Shown here: positions 26,913 to 34,953 of the stretch, one piece after another | Numbering within the stretch: position 1 is the stretch's first letter | Layout of the letters: each line of letters starts with the position of its first letter | From: Ignavibacteria bacterium | GTDB taxonomy: Bacteria > Bacteroidota > Ignavibacteria > Palsa-1295 | DNA: 59,368 nucleotides | Direction: 5' to 3' | NCBI GenBank assembly: GCA_013287605.1 | Contig: JABDDM010000009.1 | Coordinates: 1 to 59,368 of the forward strand | Made by a program: the position numbers and the translations under genes | The notes under the pieces: model-generated | The model's input: only the letters and a program-made list of their open reading frames with translations | What the model was told of the DNA's origin: nothing | The model's database searches: none

Positions 26913-27887
26913 ATGCGCAATGTCTCCATCATCATCCTGCTCGTTGCAGGCACTCTTGCTCTCTTCAGCGGTTGCAGCCAGACCAACACCGATTATACGC
27001 AACAGGATTTCGGCAATCTCGTCTGGAAGCCAGACGGTTCAGGAATGTATGGGTTGTTCGAAAAGCAGTTGATCACCGTTGCGACCGACGCCTACATCAT
27101 CGGAGTCTTCGATCAGACGGGCGCATTGACCGGTACGGTCACGACCTCCGATAAGGCGATTAATCCAGATTTTTTTCTTGATCCCTCGGCGACACATGCT
27201 GTGGTACAGTTAGGCGCAAATCTGTATCGTGTGGACCTGCCTTCGGGGAATCAAACGCTGATCACTACCAAAGTGAGGTTGTTCGTCGCCTCGCCGGATC
27301 TTCATTATGCCATCGTGACACCTTCACCTGATGGGTTGCCGGTACGGACGATCAGCGTGCTCGATCTCTGGTCTGCTACTCCACGTGAGGTGAAAAAATG
27401 GGATGTTGCAGGAGTCAGCGATAACTCCGGTATTTGGATGAAGAACGGCACGTTTGGCCTGACGGTCAACAACGGGGCTTTGCAGGTAAATGTCTTTGAT
27501 ACGCTTGGGCGATTGGTAGACTCGGTGCTTAACGCCGAACAAGTCTTCCACAATGGCAATTATTTGGCAGCAACAGACGATTTCTATTTCCGAACCGGCG
27601 CCTCTGGTATCGATCGTTTCAATTTCACGACCCGCGCCCGCGATCATGTGTTCACAGGCGAAGCTGCAGATAATTTTGATGTTTCGGCCGACGGCAGGAT
27701 TCTCGCGGTGAAGACCCCATCAGGCATTAGCGTTTTGAATACAAAAACGCTCGCAAAAAGTTTTGTGACCAATGATGCGATCTACTGGGGGGTCTTTCTG
27801 GCACCAGCCGGTGATAAACTTGCATATATCCACCAGCAATCGAGCACGATCCGGGATGTTCACGTGCTCAACTTTACATCACCCTAA
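26913..27887 (+). CDS. Propeller-like lipoprotein of unknown function
   Basis: 324 residues from the ATG at 26913, chosen because it gives a textbook lipoprotein signal (MRNVSIIILLVAGTLALFSGC, Cys21); an in-frame ATG at 26889 would add 8 residues. The mature chain is made of repeated four-strand-like blocks (LYRVDLPSGNQTLITTK, ISVLDLWSATPREVKKW, FDVSADGRILAVKTPSG), the pattern of a beta-propeller (YVTN/WD40-like). No metal or catalytic residues are recognised. It stands divergent from the nucleotidyltransferase and 14 nt before a T9SS protein gene, with which it may be co-transcribed. Confidence 0.85.
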   Translation: MRNVSIIILLVAGTLALFSGCSQTNTDYTQQDFGNLVWKPDGSGMYGLFEKQLITVATDAYIIGVFDQTGALTGTVTTSDKAINPDFFLDPSATHAVVQLGANLYRVDLPSGNQTLITTKVRLFVASPDLHYAIVTPSPDGLPVRTISVLDLWSATPREVKKWDVAGVSDNSGIWMKNGTFGLTVNNGALQVNVFDTLGRLVDSVLNAEQVFHNGNYLAATDDFYFRTGASGIDRFNFTTRARDHVFTGEAADNFDVSADGRILAVKTPSGISVLNTKTLAKSFVTNDAIYWGVFLAPAGDKLAYIHQQSSTIRDVHVLNFTSP

Positions 27888-27901
27888 TCGCTTTTCAACA
27901 G

Positions 27902-29116
27902 ATGCGACGATCGCTTTTTCTGGTTCTTCCGCTCATCACTCTGCTTGCTGCTCAATCAGCATCATCCCAGAATTTTTGGCAGAAGGCGAATGAGAGCGCG
28001 CATTTTACAAGCTTCTGGAACGGCAGATCGGAAGAAATATATGGCTTGAATAGCCGTCTGTATCAATCATTCGACCAGGGCAGTAACTGGATCCTCTTTG
28101 ACAGTTTATCGGGCGAGCACAGCTTCGCGATCGATTCGAATGGCGTGATGTACGTCGGCACCGCTACAAAGCTTATGCGCTCTCTGGATACGGGTGTATC
28201 ATGGACCGACCTCTCTTTCCGAGGCTGCACTTCACTGGAAATCCACGATGGTTCACTTTATGCGGCTGCCGATTCCGGACTTTATCGAACGAGCGACCAA
28301 GGGTTAAACTGGACGCATCTTTACACTAGCTCCGTTCCGATCACTCTTATTGCTTTCTCAAGCAACGGAGATATTTTCCTTCGCCAGGGTGGTTCGCTCA
28401 TGCGCGCGCACAATGGCTCACCAACCTTCTCGGAAGTATACCGCACCAATTATACGATTACAGGGATCGCCTTTATTCCGCCAAGGGACATTTATCTTTC
28501 AATTGCAAAGGATGTAGGCGGAAACCTCGATCATTCAACGAACGGAGGCGATTCCTTTGATGCAGCGGGCCTCGGATTCGGATCAACCCCGATGAATGGC
28601 ATCGTTGTTGGCGATTCGAATCGACTGTATGTATTGGGCGCGGTTCAGGATCAGCAGGACCAAACGAAGTTTACTGATGGATACGCGTTTGTTTGGAAAG
28701 ACGCGATAACTCCGATCTCAGATATTTCAAGCGGGCTCCCACATACCGACGCCCGCGTTCTTGCGCTTGCACCTCACGGCAGATTAATTGCTTCAACCGA
28801 TAGTGGCATCTACAGAAGCCAGAGATCGGTTGTCGAAGTACCTCAACTCTTAACGGCAGGAGCGGTGCTCTCTGTATATCCCAATCCATTCAGATCTTCC
28901 ACAATGCTTCGCCTCGCATTGGATCGCCCGACACATACTCAGATCATCATCTATGATATGCTGGGTAGAGTAGTGGCGCGTCCTTTTGACGGACTCTTAA
29001 CGTCGGGTGAGCATGAGATACCTGTAGGGGGATTTCAAACTTCCTCGGGCCATTATTTCTGCAGAGTCCGCACGACATCAAGTGAGGCAACCTTGATGAT
29101 AAATCGGCTACAGTAG
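27902..29116 (+). CDS. T9SS-exported Asp-box propeller protein
   Basis: 404 residues with a signal peptide to SASSQN. At least four Asp-box-like turns (SFDQGSNWI, SLDTGVSWT, TSDQGLNWT, STNGGDSF) indicate a sialidase/YCF48-like beta-propeller. The C-terminal 80 residues (LSVYPNPFRSSTMLRLAL ... YDMLGRVVARPF ... GHYFCRVRT) are a type A T9SS sorting domain, so the protein should be secreted and fixed on the cell surface. No catalytic pocket can be assigned from sequence. It begins 14 nt after the preceding lipoprotein gene. Confidence 0.92.
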   Translation: MRRSLFLVLPLITLLAAQSASSQNFWQKANESAHFTSFWNGRSEEIYGLNSRLYQSFDQGSNWILFDSLSGEHSFAIDSNGVMYVGTATKLMRSLDTGVSWTDLSFRGCTSLEIHDGSLYAAADSGLYRTSDQGLNWTHLYTSSVPITLIAFSSNGDIFLRQGGSLMRAHNGSPTFSEVYRTNYTITGIAFIPPRDIYLSIAKDVGGNLDHSTNGGDSFDAAGLGFGSTPMNGIVVGDSNRLYVLGAVQDQQDQTKFTDGYAFVWKDAITPISDISSGLPHTDARVLALAPHGRLIASTDSGIYRSQRSVVEVPQLLTAGAVLSVYPNPFRSSTMLRLALDRPTHTQIIIYDMLGRVVARPFDGLLTSGEHEIPVGGFQTSSGHYFCRVRTTSSEATLMINRLQ

Positions 29117-29166
29117 GGGAGTTGGGCACGAGGATGCATTTTGAAGCTCGCCCTCCCAAACATTCT

Positions 29167-30558
29167 TCAAGTTGAATCCTTTTTCTTAAGCCTGCGAATA
29201 GTCCCGAGACTTGCGTCTGGTGGCATTCCCGGCGCAGATCCCTTCGGCGTATCTATGCGCTGTGACAAATAGACTCCGGAATGACCGCTGAAGAGATATG
29301 CCAGGAAGATTGCTGCTGCGAAGTAAACAAGATATTCAGAGCCGAAGAGTTCGACAGAGAGAAGCGTCCCTGCGAGTGGCGTGTTCGTCGCTCCTGCAAA
29401 CACGGCCACAAGTCCAAGTCCCGCGAACAGTTCAACGGGTGCGTGCAGCAGACCTGCGAGCACATTGCCGAGCGTCGCGCCAATAAAGAACATCGGTGTT
29501 ACTTCGCCGCCTTTGAAACCACTGCCGAGCGTGATAACCGTAAACAGAAGTTTCCAGAGCCAACTGAGTGGTGCAGCACCACCTTGGGCAAAGGCAGATT
29601 CGATCGTGATGGCCTGAGGATTAGATGAACTAATGCCGAGACCAAGATAATCGCGAGTGCCTAATGCGTATGTAAGTCCAATAATAATGAGGCCGCCAAC
29701 GACCGGTCGCAGCCAGAACTGTTTGATTGATTCCTTGAATAGCCGGTGCATTCCATGCGTGAGTTCCGAAAAGAGGATGCTCACGAGTCCGAAGATTACA
29801 GCCGCGATCGATACTTTCCCAAGCAAACTCCACTCGAATGTGAAATTTCCGAACGCAGTGTTCGAAAGATCTTTCAGGGCGCCCGAAGCCGTGATGATAT
29901 GCCGCATCTGATGCGTGCCCCAAAGTCGGCAAGTGAGATCGCCAACGACGCTCGCGATGAGACATGGCAGTAAGCCATCATATTTTAGTGTCCCAATTGA
30001 AAGCACTTCAATAGCAAACACGGCACCTGCTAATGGAGTACCGAAGACTGCACCGAACCCTGCCGCGATTCCGGCCATGAGCATCAGGCGCATATCCTCA
30101 GGGCGCAATCGAAAGAGATGACCGAACAGGCTGGCAATGCTCCCGCCCATCTGAACTGCCGGGCCCTCGCGCCCGACCGAGCCACCGAAGAGCTGCGAAA
30201 TGAGTGTGCCGATGAAGATTAGCGGTGCCATTCTCCGCGGCACTCCGGCGCCGGGTTTGTGGATCTCATCCACAATCAAATCACTGCCTTGCTCGACCGA
30301 CGCTCCAAAATAGCGATAGAGGAGGGCAACCACAATCCCGCCGATCGGAAGGAAGAAGAGAAGAGAAGGGTGTTGTTCGCGTGTTTCTGTTGCAAGTGCC
30401 AGAAGCCAGAGAAAAAGTGCGATTGCCGAGCCGATGACCACTCCGACGGGAATGACAAGCGCGAGCCATTTCAGCACAAATCGCCAAAGCGAGATCTGCT
30501 CCCTGAATGAACCTGGAAGCGTGATTGATCGAACCTTACGGATGAAGGGTATTTTCAT
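29167..30558 (-). CDS. CLC-family anion channel/transporter
   Basis: 463 residues with about ten membrane helices in the CLC layout. The anion-path motifs are KPGAGVP (103-107, where classical chloride CLCs have GSGIP), GREGPAVQ (129-136, with the gating Glu131 present) and LGSGFKGGEVTPMFFIGATLGN late in the chain. The GSGIP Ser is replaced by Ala and the third motif is GGEVTP, not GIFAP, so this belongs to a bacterial subgroup of uncertain ion preference (chloride, nitrate or fluoride). There are no CBS domains. A TATTTTTG box lies 5 nt before the ATG, suggesting leaderless expression. No fluoride riboswitch is visible upstream. It is divergent from the arsenic locus. Confidence 0.9.
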   Translation of the reverse strand: MKIPFIRKVRSITLPGSFREQISLWRFVLKWLALVIPVGVVIGSAIALFLWLLALATETREQHPSLLFFLPIGGIVVALLYRYFGASVEQGSDLIVDEIHKPGAGVPRRMAPLIFIGTLISQLFGGSVGREGPAVQMGGSIASLFGHLFRLRPEDMRLMLMAGIAAGFGAVFGTPLAGAVFAIEVLSIGTLKYDGLLPCLIASVVGDLTCRLWGTHQMRHIITASGALKDLSNTAFGNFTFEWSLLGKVSIAAVIFGLVSILFSELTHGMHRLFKESIKQFWLRPVVGGLIIIGLTYALGTRDYLGLGISSSNPQAITIESAFAQGGAAPLSWLWKLLFTVITLGSGFKGGEVTPMFFIGATLGNVLAGLLHAPVELFAGLGLVAVFAGATNTPLAGTLLSVELFGSEYLVYFAAAIFLAYLFSGHSGVYLSQRIDTPKGSAPGMPPDASLGTIRRLKKKDST

Positions 30559-30563
30559 TCCGA

Positions 30564-30595
30564 CAAAAATAGGTGCATAACCGAGAGCAGCGCAA
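30564..30595 (-). promoter_or_regulatory. Promoter TTG-N21-TATTTTTG, 5 nt before CLC start
   Basis: TATTTTTG (30571-30564, minus) is an exact TAnnTTTG match, 5 nt before the CLC ATG. A TTG lies 21 nt upstream of it. Transcription would begin at about the start codon. Confidence 0.6.
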
Positions 30596-30630
30596 TTGCT
30601 TTTTCATGTTTTCTGTTTTCGACGCGTATG

Positions 30631-30659
30631 TTTGTCTGAGACTTTTCATCACATATTCG
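30631..30659 (+). promoter_or_regulatory. Putative promoter TTTG-N17-CATATTCG before SRPBCC gene
   Basis: TTTG (30631-30634), 17 nt, then CATATTCG (30652-30659), a two-mismatch version of TAnnTTTG, ending 7 nt before the ATG at 30667. It would start the SRPBCC-arsR transcript with almost no leader. Confidence 0.45.
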
Positions 30660-30666
30660 CACGCCA

Positions 30667-31086
30667 ATGGAAATAAAGCACATACAACAGATCAATGCGG
30701 ACGCAATGAACGTCTATGATGCAATTGCGACCCAGCGCGGAGTCGAAGGTTGGTGGTCAAAGAATTGTACAATCGCCACCCAGCCAGGCGAGGTTTCGGA
30801 TATCAACTTCGAGCACAATGGCCAGAAATTCGTGATGAATTTTCGCGTTGATGCGCTCGATCCGAGTAAGCGCGTAGTCTGGAATTGCATCGGGAATTCA
30901 AATCCAGCGTGGATCGGCACGACTGTAACCTACGAGATCCAAAGCCGCGGTGCCGATTCCACACTCACATTCAAACACTCCGGTTTCAACGAACAGTATA
31001 ACAACCAGATGGAGGGAGACCGCTGGGGACAGTTCATGAAATCATTGAAAGCATATTGCGAAACCGGAACAGGACAACCGGAGTGA
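30667..31086 (+). CDS. SRPBCC (AHSA1/START-like) protein
   Basis: 139 residues, full length for the activator-of-Hsp90-like START fold. It begins IKHIQQINADAMNVYDAIATQRGVEGWW, the common first strand and Trp-Trp corner of this family. KRVVWNCIGNSNPAWIGTTVTYEI and STLTFKHSGF are the central strands, and the C-terminal helix is WGQFMKSLKAYCETG. Such proteins bind hydrophobic ligands in a deep pocket; many lie next to an ArsR-family regulator, as here, where arsR follows after 24 nt. A link to the arsenic response is inferred from position only. Ligand unknown. Confidence 0.9.
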   Translation: MEIKHIQQINADAMNVYDAIATQRGVEGWWSKNCTIATQPGEVSDINFEHNGQKFVMNFRVDALDPSKRVVWNCIGNSNPAWIGTTVTYEIQSRGADSTLTFKHSGFNEQYNNQMEGDRWGQFMKSLKAYCETGTGQPE

Positions 31087-31110
31087 TGAAGCGCATAGCA
31101 GTATTGTAGG

Positions 31111-31518
31111 GTGCCAGCAAAAACAAAGAAGCAAACCGTCCCACTAGAAGGCGCTGCGAAATTGCTGGCAGCATTCGCTGATCCAACGCGACTCCGATTG
31201 CTCTCACTGATTCAGCAGAATGGAGAGATCTGTGTCTGCGATCTGATGGAGATTACCGACCTTCCTCAAACGAAAATCAGCAAGCACCTTGCAGTTCTGC
31301 GAAACGCAGATCTTGTCGGACACCGCCGCGAAGGCACATGGATGCATTACTCGATGATGCCACCGGCAACTGAATTGCATGCCTCGCTGCTGCGATCCCT
31401 CGCAGCGGCTCCTGAGAGTGTGCCTGAGCTTGCACAAGACCTTCGCAGATTGAAACTCACCGATTGTTGTTCGCCGACGAGCAAGCCTATTCAGATACGG
31501 CTATCAAAACGATATTAA
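31111..31518 (+). CDS. arsR: ArsR-family arsenite-responsive repressor
   Basis: 135 residues, GTG start at 31111. A winged helix-turn-helix covers about residues 12-100 (FADPTRLRLLSLIQ, then recognition region TDLPQTKISKHLAVLRNADLV). The metalloid site EICVCDL (Cys41, Cys43) in the DNA-binding helix is that of classic As(III) sensors, so arsenite binding should release DNA. A further Cys pair sits near the C-terminus (TDCCSP). It would regulate the surrounding ars genes; a candidate operator lies at 32031-32086. It is convergent with arsC, 6 nt between stops. Confidence 0.95.
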   Translation: MPAKTKKQTVPLEGAAKLLAAFADPTRLRLLSLIQQNGEICVCDLMEITDLPQTKISKHLAVLRNADLVGHRREGTWMHYSMMPPATELHASLLRSLAAAPESVPELAQDLRRLKLTDCCSPTSKPIQIRLSKRY

Positions 31519-31524
31519 GTCGGC

Positions 31525-31965
31525 TTACGAGTGTGTCAAGACGATGCAATTCTCAGCACAGAATTCCATCACCCTCTCTGCAATCTCGTCTCGCACCACG
31601 CGGGTTTGTGCAAGCCGTTCTTCGTGTGACCCCTGAAAGGTTGAAGGGTCAGAGAAGCTCCATTGGAGACGTTTGACGGGACCGGGAAAAATCGGGCAAC
31701 GCTGCGCGCTTGCTTCGTCACACACAGTAATAACGTGGGAGAACAACGTGCCCGTCTTGAACAGATCAAAGACATCACGAGTCTGTTTGTCGCTAATGTC
31801 AATCCCGATTTCTTCAAGAACTTCAACCGCTAATGGGTTTAGCGGACCAGGTGTCAACCCGGCGCTTTGAACGTGAACAGCGTCCCCGCATTCCCGTCGC
31901 ATAAGGGCTTCGGCAATTTGGCTGCGGGCACTGTTGTGGATGCAGACGAACAGGACTTTATTCAT
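31525..31965 (-). CDS. arsC: Arsenate reductase, thioredoxin-coupled LMW-phosphatase type (copy 1)
   Basis: 146 residues from the ATG at 31965 (MNKVLFVCIHNSARSQ); the 37 extra residues of the track start run through the operator region and are not plausible. The P-loop CIHNSARS is the CX5R(S) site whose Cys attacks arsenate. The later VCDEASAQRCP and PGPVKRLQWSFSDPSTFQG supply the resolving Cys and the general-acid Asp-Pro. It reduces As(V) to As(III) in the cytoplasm with thioredoxin. It is divergent from arsI across 143 bp that holds a nested inverted repeat. A second copy is at 32567-33028. Confidence 0.95.
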   Translation of the reverse strand: MNKVLFVCIHNSARSQIAEALMRRECGDAVHVQSAGLTPGPLNPLAVEVLEEIGIDISDKQTRDVFDLFKTGTLFSHVITVCDEASAQRCPIFPGPVKRLQWSFSDPSTFQGSHEERLAQTRVVRDEIAERVMEFCAENCIVLTHS

Positions 31966-32030
31966 AATTCCGATTTGTGAAAGAAGTCGAATCAACTCCG
32001 AAAAAGACGACGAAAAGTGAAACGTTGGTA

Positions 32031-32086
32031 CGTTATATGCGGTTCTCAGCATATAAGAATATGCGAAGATCCACATATAATACGTG
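32031..32086. promoter_or_regulatory. Candidate ArsR operator, nested inverted repeat
   Basis: TATATGC (32035-32041) and GCATATA (32050-32056) form a perfect 7-bp inverted repeat with an 8-nt spacer. An outer pair ACGTTATATG (32031-32040) and CATATAATACGT (32075-32086) repeats the same half-site with a 2-nt insertion, and a further ATATGCG lies between. It sits between divergent arsC and arsI, where an ArsR dimer could repress both. The AT-rich 6-7 bp half-sites fit ArsR/SmtB-type operators; binding itself is inferred. Confidence 0.55.
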
Positions 32087-32108
32087 CGACGAGTAATGGG
32101 GGATCATC

Positions 32109-32567
32109 ATGACCAGCTTTAAGGCATTCCGCCCGCACATCTCGATCGATGTTCGCGACATCCAAGCATCCGTTGAGTTTTATACGTCTCTATTCGGACA
32201 AGCGCCGACCAAGCAGCGCCCGGGCTATGCGAAGTTCGCGCTTGAACAACCTGCACTGAACTTCAGCTTGAACGAGCGCGAGCATGGGGCGAGCGGTTCG
32301 TTAAGTCACCTTGGATTTGAGGTACTTTCGACCAATGAGGTCATTGCCGCGAAGGAAAGATTGGAGGCAAGCGGAGTAACAGTTCGTGAAGAGATGGAAA
32401 CAACCTGTTGTTATGCGAAACAGGACAAGATCTGGGTGAGTGACCCTGATCATAACGCCTGGGAAATATTTGTGGTAACGGAAGCAGATACAGCAGTATC
32501 CTCCGATGAGGATGGCAGTGCGTGTTGTGTGCCTTCGCTCGTGCAGATCGGTGAGGCTTGCTGTTGA
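32109..32567 (+). CDS. arsI: ArsI/CadI-like extradiol dioxygenase-fold protein
   Basis: 152 residues of the glyoxalase/VOC fold. Likely Fe(II) ligands are His10 (RPHISIDV), His67 (LSHLGFEV) and Glu119 (HNAWEIFVV). The vicinal Cys100-Cys101 in ETTCCYAKQDKIWVSDPD are the trivalent organo-arsenical binding pair of ArsI, the C-As lyase that removes methyl groups from As(III) compounds; the cadmium-induced CadI family is almost identical in pattern. Two more Cys pairs (ACC 139-140, ACC 151-152) form a metal-binding tail. GGGGGATC lies 5-9 nt before the ATG. The stop overlaps the second arsC start (TGATG). Confidence 0.9.
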   Translation: MTSFKAFRPHISIDVRDIQASVEFYTSLFGQAPTKQRPGYAKFALEQPALNFSLNEREHGASGSLSHLGFEVLSTNEVIAAKERLEASGVTVREEMETTCCYAKQDKIWVSDPDHNAWEIFVVTEADTAVSSDEDGSACCVPSLVQIGEACC

Positions 32568-33028
32568 TGGTAGTGAACGAACAATTGAGACAAAAGCGTA
32601 TCCTCTTCGTCTGCATTCATAACAGTGCACGAAGTCAGATGGCCGAGGCATTCTTGAAGCGCGAATGTATGACGGATTGCATCATCGAAAGCGCAGGCTT
32701 GGAGGCTGGTGTGATGAATCCAATTGTGATTGAAGCGATGAAAGAGAAGGGAATCGACCTTTCGCAAAAATCATCGCAGAGCGTCGATCAAGTCATTGCC
32801 TCCGGAAAGCAATTCACTCATGTGATCACCGTCTGCGATGATGCCGCTGCTGAGCAGTGCCCGTTCATACCTGGAATGCTATCACGCGAGCATTGGAGCT
32901 TGCTAGATCCTTCGGGTTTTGTCGGGACCAAGGATGAGCGGCTAGAACGCACGCGAGAAGTGCGTGATGACATCGAAAAGCGAGTAATGAAATGGTGTGA
33001 AGTGAATTGCGTCACTGCTACGACTTGA
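32567..33028 (+). CDS. arsC: Arsenate reductase, LMW-phosphatase type (copy 2)
   Basis: 153 residues from the ATG at 32567, which overlaps the arsI stop (TGATG); the track begins 9 nt earlier at a TTG. It has the P-loop CIHNSARSQ, VCDDAAAEQCPFIPG and a DPSGF general-acid loop, all as in copy 1, but the two differ widely elsewhere, so this is not a recent duplication. It is translationally coupled to arsI on the plus strand, while copy 1 runs on the opposite strand with arsR. The two copies may respond to different signals or use different thiol partners. Confidence 0.94.
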   Translation: MVVNEQLRQKRILFVCIHNSARSQMAEAFLKRECMTDCIIESAGLEAGVMNPIVIEAMKEKGIDLSQKSSQSVDQVIASGKQFTHVITVCDDAAAEQCPFIPGMLSREHWSLLDPSGFVGTKDERLERTREVRDDIEKRVMKWCEVNCVTATT

Positions 33029-33075
33029 TCGAAGTCGTATCTTCGTGCTCGGAAATGCCATTTGCCCCATCTACT

Positions 33076-34266
33076 ATGAAACGCTCGGTCCTAGTCATAC
33101 TCTGTCTGTTCATTAGCTCGTCGGCATTCGGACAATTAACCGATAGCCCCTCCTGGCTAACGAAGACGCTTGAGAAGCTTCAGGAAATTCGCTCAGGAGA
33201 GATCAAGTACGTTATTGTTGAGAAGAGCCTCGCGTTTTCTCGTGAAAAGGGTGATACGTGCACTCTTGAGTTTTGCGGAACGAGGGATTCGTCTGGGATC
33301 GGACTCATTATCCAAAACAATCACATCACAATTACCTATGAAGACACTTCGATGGTGTGGGTAGATTGGAAGGAGAAAACGATCTTTCGTCAAACGGTGC
33401 CGCAATCGAAAATCCTTGACAGACTTGATTATTGGTTGTTTTGGTCTTATCTGAATAATGGGCATGCTCTTCGGAAGTATATGGACATGCCAGGAGCTCG
33501 CGTCAGTACGTCGGACACGCTGGTTCACGGAAAGGAGACACATTACGTGCTAGTGATACCTCCTGTTGAGGATCCTACTGACACCATGCATAGCGAACTC
33601 AAGATTCGGTATGCAATAAGCAATTCTAACTTCTTGATGGGTTATGATGTGTCTGGTCTTGACTTTCATACACCTAATTCAAATGGGAAGCATCTACTAT
33701 CTTCAGCTTTCAATTTCATCTCGCTTCCAAAGATTCGCAGTGACATCGCAAGTGTGAGATCGAAGATGGCTGCGAGCGGGTTGAAGGAGGTCAAATATGC
33801 CACGAAAAACATTTTGGAGGATTCGATAATCGCGACGGGAAAAATCGCTCCTGATTTTGGAGGCAGAATCTTGCAAGGTGATTCGATCCAATTGTCCTCG
33901 ATTCGTTCAAAATTCGTTCTGCTCGACTTTTGGTACGCCGCCTGCGGACCGTGCAGGTATTCGCTGCCATTTCTTCGTTCGCTGCAATCGAAGTTTGGCA
34001 GCGCCGGATTAACGATCGTCGGTGTCGATCCCATGGATGAGGAGCCCGCAATGGTCAGACGTGCGCGCGAATTTGAGCAACTTCATGGGCCGGAATTTAT
34101 GGTCAGCCAGGACGTGGCCTATAAGCAATTCGGTGTTCAATCATATCCTACCTTCATCCTCCTCGACCAGAATCGCAAAGTCCTCTTTACAAAGCTCGGA
34201 TATCAAAAAAAAGACGAAGCTGAATTTGAGGCTAAGATAGCTTCATTCCTGAATGCATCTAACTGA
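33076..34266 (+). CDS. Secreted TlpA/ResA-like thioredoxin protein
   Basis: 396 residues from the ATG at 33076 (MKRSVLVILCLFISSSAFGQ), which gives a clean signal peptide; the longer track start does not. Residues about 20-260 are an uncharacterised domain seen before TlpA domains in many Bacteroidota secreted proteins. Residues about 265-396 form a thioredoxin fold with active site YAACGPCRYSLP and the cis-Pro strand QSYPTFILLDQ. It should act as a periplasmic or surface thiol-disulfide reductase. It lies 47 bp after arsC and 12 bp before the aquaporin gene, so a role in the arsenic operon is possible, but unproven. Confidence 0.88.
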   Translation: MKRSVLVILCLFISSSAFGQLTDSPSWLTKTLEKLQEIRSGEIKYVIVEKSLAFSREKGDTCTLEFCGTRDSSGIGLIIQNNHITITYEDTSMVWVDWKEKTIFRQTVPQSKILDRLDYWLFWSYLNNGHALRKYMDMPGARVSTSDTLVHGKETHYVLVIPPVEDPTDTMHSELKIRYAISNSNFLMGYDVSGLDFHTPNSNGKHLLSSAFNFISLPKIRSDIASVRSKMAASGLKEVKYATKNILEDSIIATGKIAPDFGGRILQGDSIQLSSIRSKFVLLDFWYAACGPCRYSLPFLRSLQSKFGSAGLTIVGVDPMDEEPAMVRRAREFEQLHGPEFMVSQDVAYKQFGVQSYPTFILLDQNRKVLFTKLGYQKKDEAEFEAKIASFLNASN

Positions 34267-34278
34267 ATCACCGAACGA

Positions 34279-34938
34279 GTGAAAAATCAACTCCTTAAAC
34301 GTTCTGTAGCCGAAGCAATAGGAACATTCGCAATCGTCTTCTTTGGTTGTGGTGCGCTGATGGTTGGTGAGCGTTTTGCAGGAAGTATGAGCGGCGTTGC
34401 GGTACCGGTGATTTTTGGGCTTACCGTTGCAGCGATGATCTATACCTTTGGTCACGTTTCCGGAGCGCACTTCAATCCCGCGGTAACGCTTGCATTTGCG
34501 ATCGCGCGGCATTTCCCCGGTAAAGAAGTTGCTGCATATTGGTTCGGACAATTCACCGGTGCTATCGTTGCAAGCACGCTGCTTTACTTTATTCTGCCAC
34601 CAGGTACGCATTTTGGGGAGACTATCACGCATGTCCCGCTAGTCTCAGCATTTGTTTGGGAGGTGATGGTCACGTTCTTCCTCATGCTGGTTGTAATGGC
34701 CGTCGCGACTGATACTCGTGCCGTCGGCACGATGGCCGGCGCGGCAATCGGCATTACAGTAATGATCGGAGCATTCGTGGGCGGACCGCTCACCGGAGCA
34801 TCTATGAACCCCGCACGATCGCTAGGTCCTGCGATCTTTGCACACACGCTCGGCACAATGGGGCTTTACTTCATCGGACCCATCATTGGAGCAGCGCTCG
34901 CTGCGATGCTGTATGCATGGATGAAGTCTGAAGCGTGA
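34279..34938 (+). CDS. MIP-family aquaporin/aquaglyceroporin
   Basis: 219 residues, GTG start at 34279, six membrane helices and two half-helices. The two pore motifs are GAHFNPAVTLA and GASMNPARSLGP, both with intact NPA. Position next to arsR, arsI and two arsC genes, with no ArsB or Acr3 pump in the cluster, suggests it may be the exit channel for As(III), as described for AqpS in Sinorhizobium meliloti, where the aquaporin replaces the pump. The small pore-lining residues of the second loop would decide between water and glycerol/arsenite selectivity; I cannot settle this from the sequence alone. It follows the TlpA-like gene by 12 nt. Confidence 0.93.
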   Translation: MKNQLLKRSVAEAIGTFAIVFFGCGALMVGERFAGSMSGVAVPVIFGLTVAAMIYTFGHVSGAHFNPAVTLAFAIARHFPGKEVAAYWFGQFTGAIVASTLLYFILPPGTHFGETITHVPLVSAFVWEVMVTFFLMLVVMAVATDTRAVGTMAGAAIGITVMIGAFVGGPLTGASMNPARSLGPAIFAHTLGTMGLYFIGPIIGAALAAMLYAWMKSEA

Positions 34939-34953
34939 GAGGTGATATTCCTC

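Noticed and set aside
30559-30666. Fluoride or other riboswitch upstream of the CLC gene
   Set aside because: The 5-nt spacing between promoter box and ATG leaves no room for a leader, and no riboswitch core sequence was seen.
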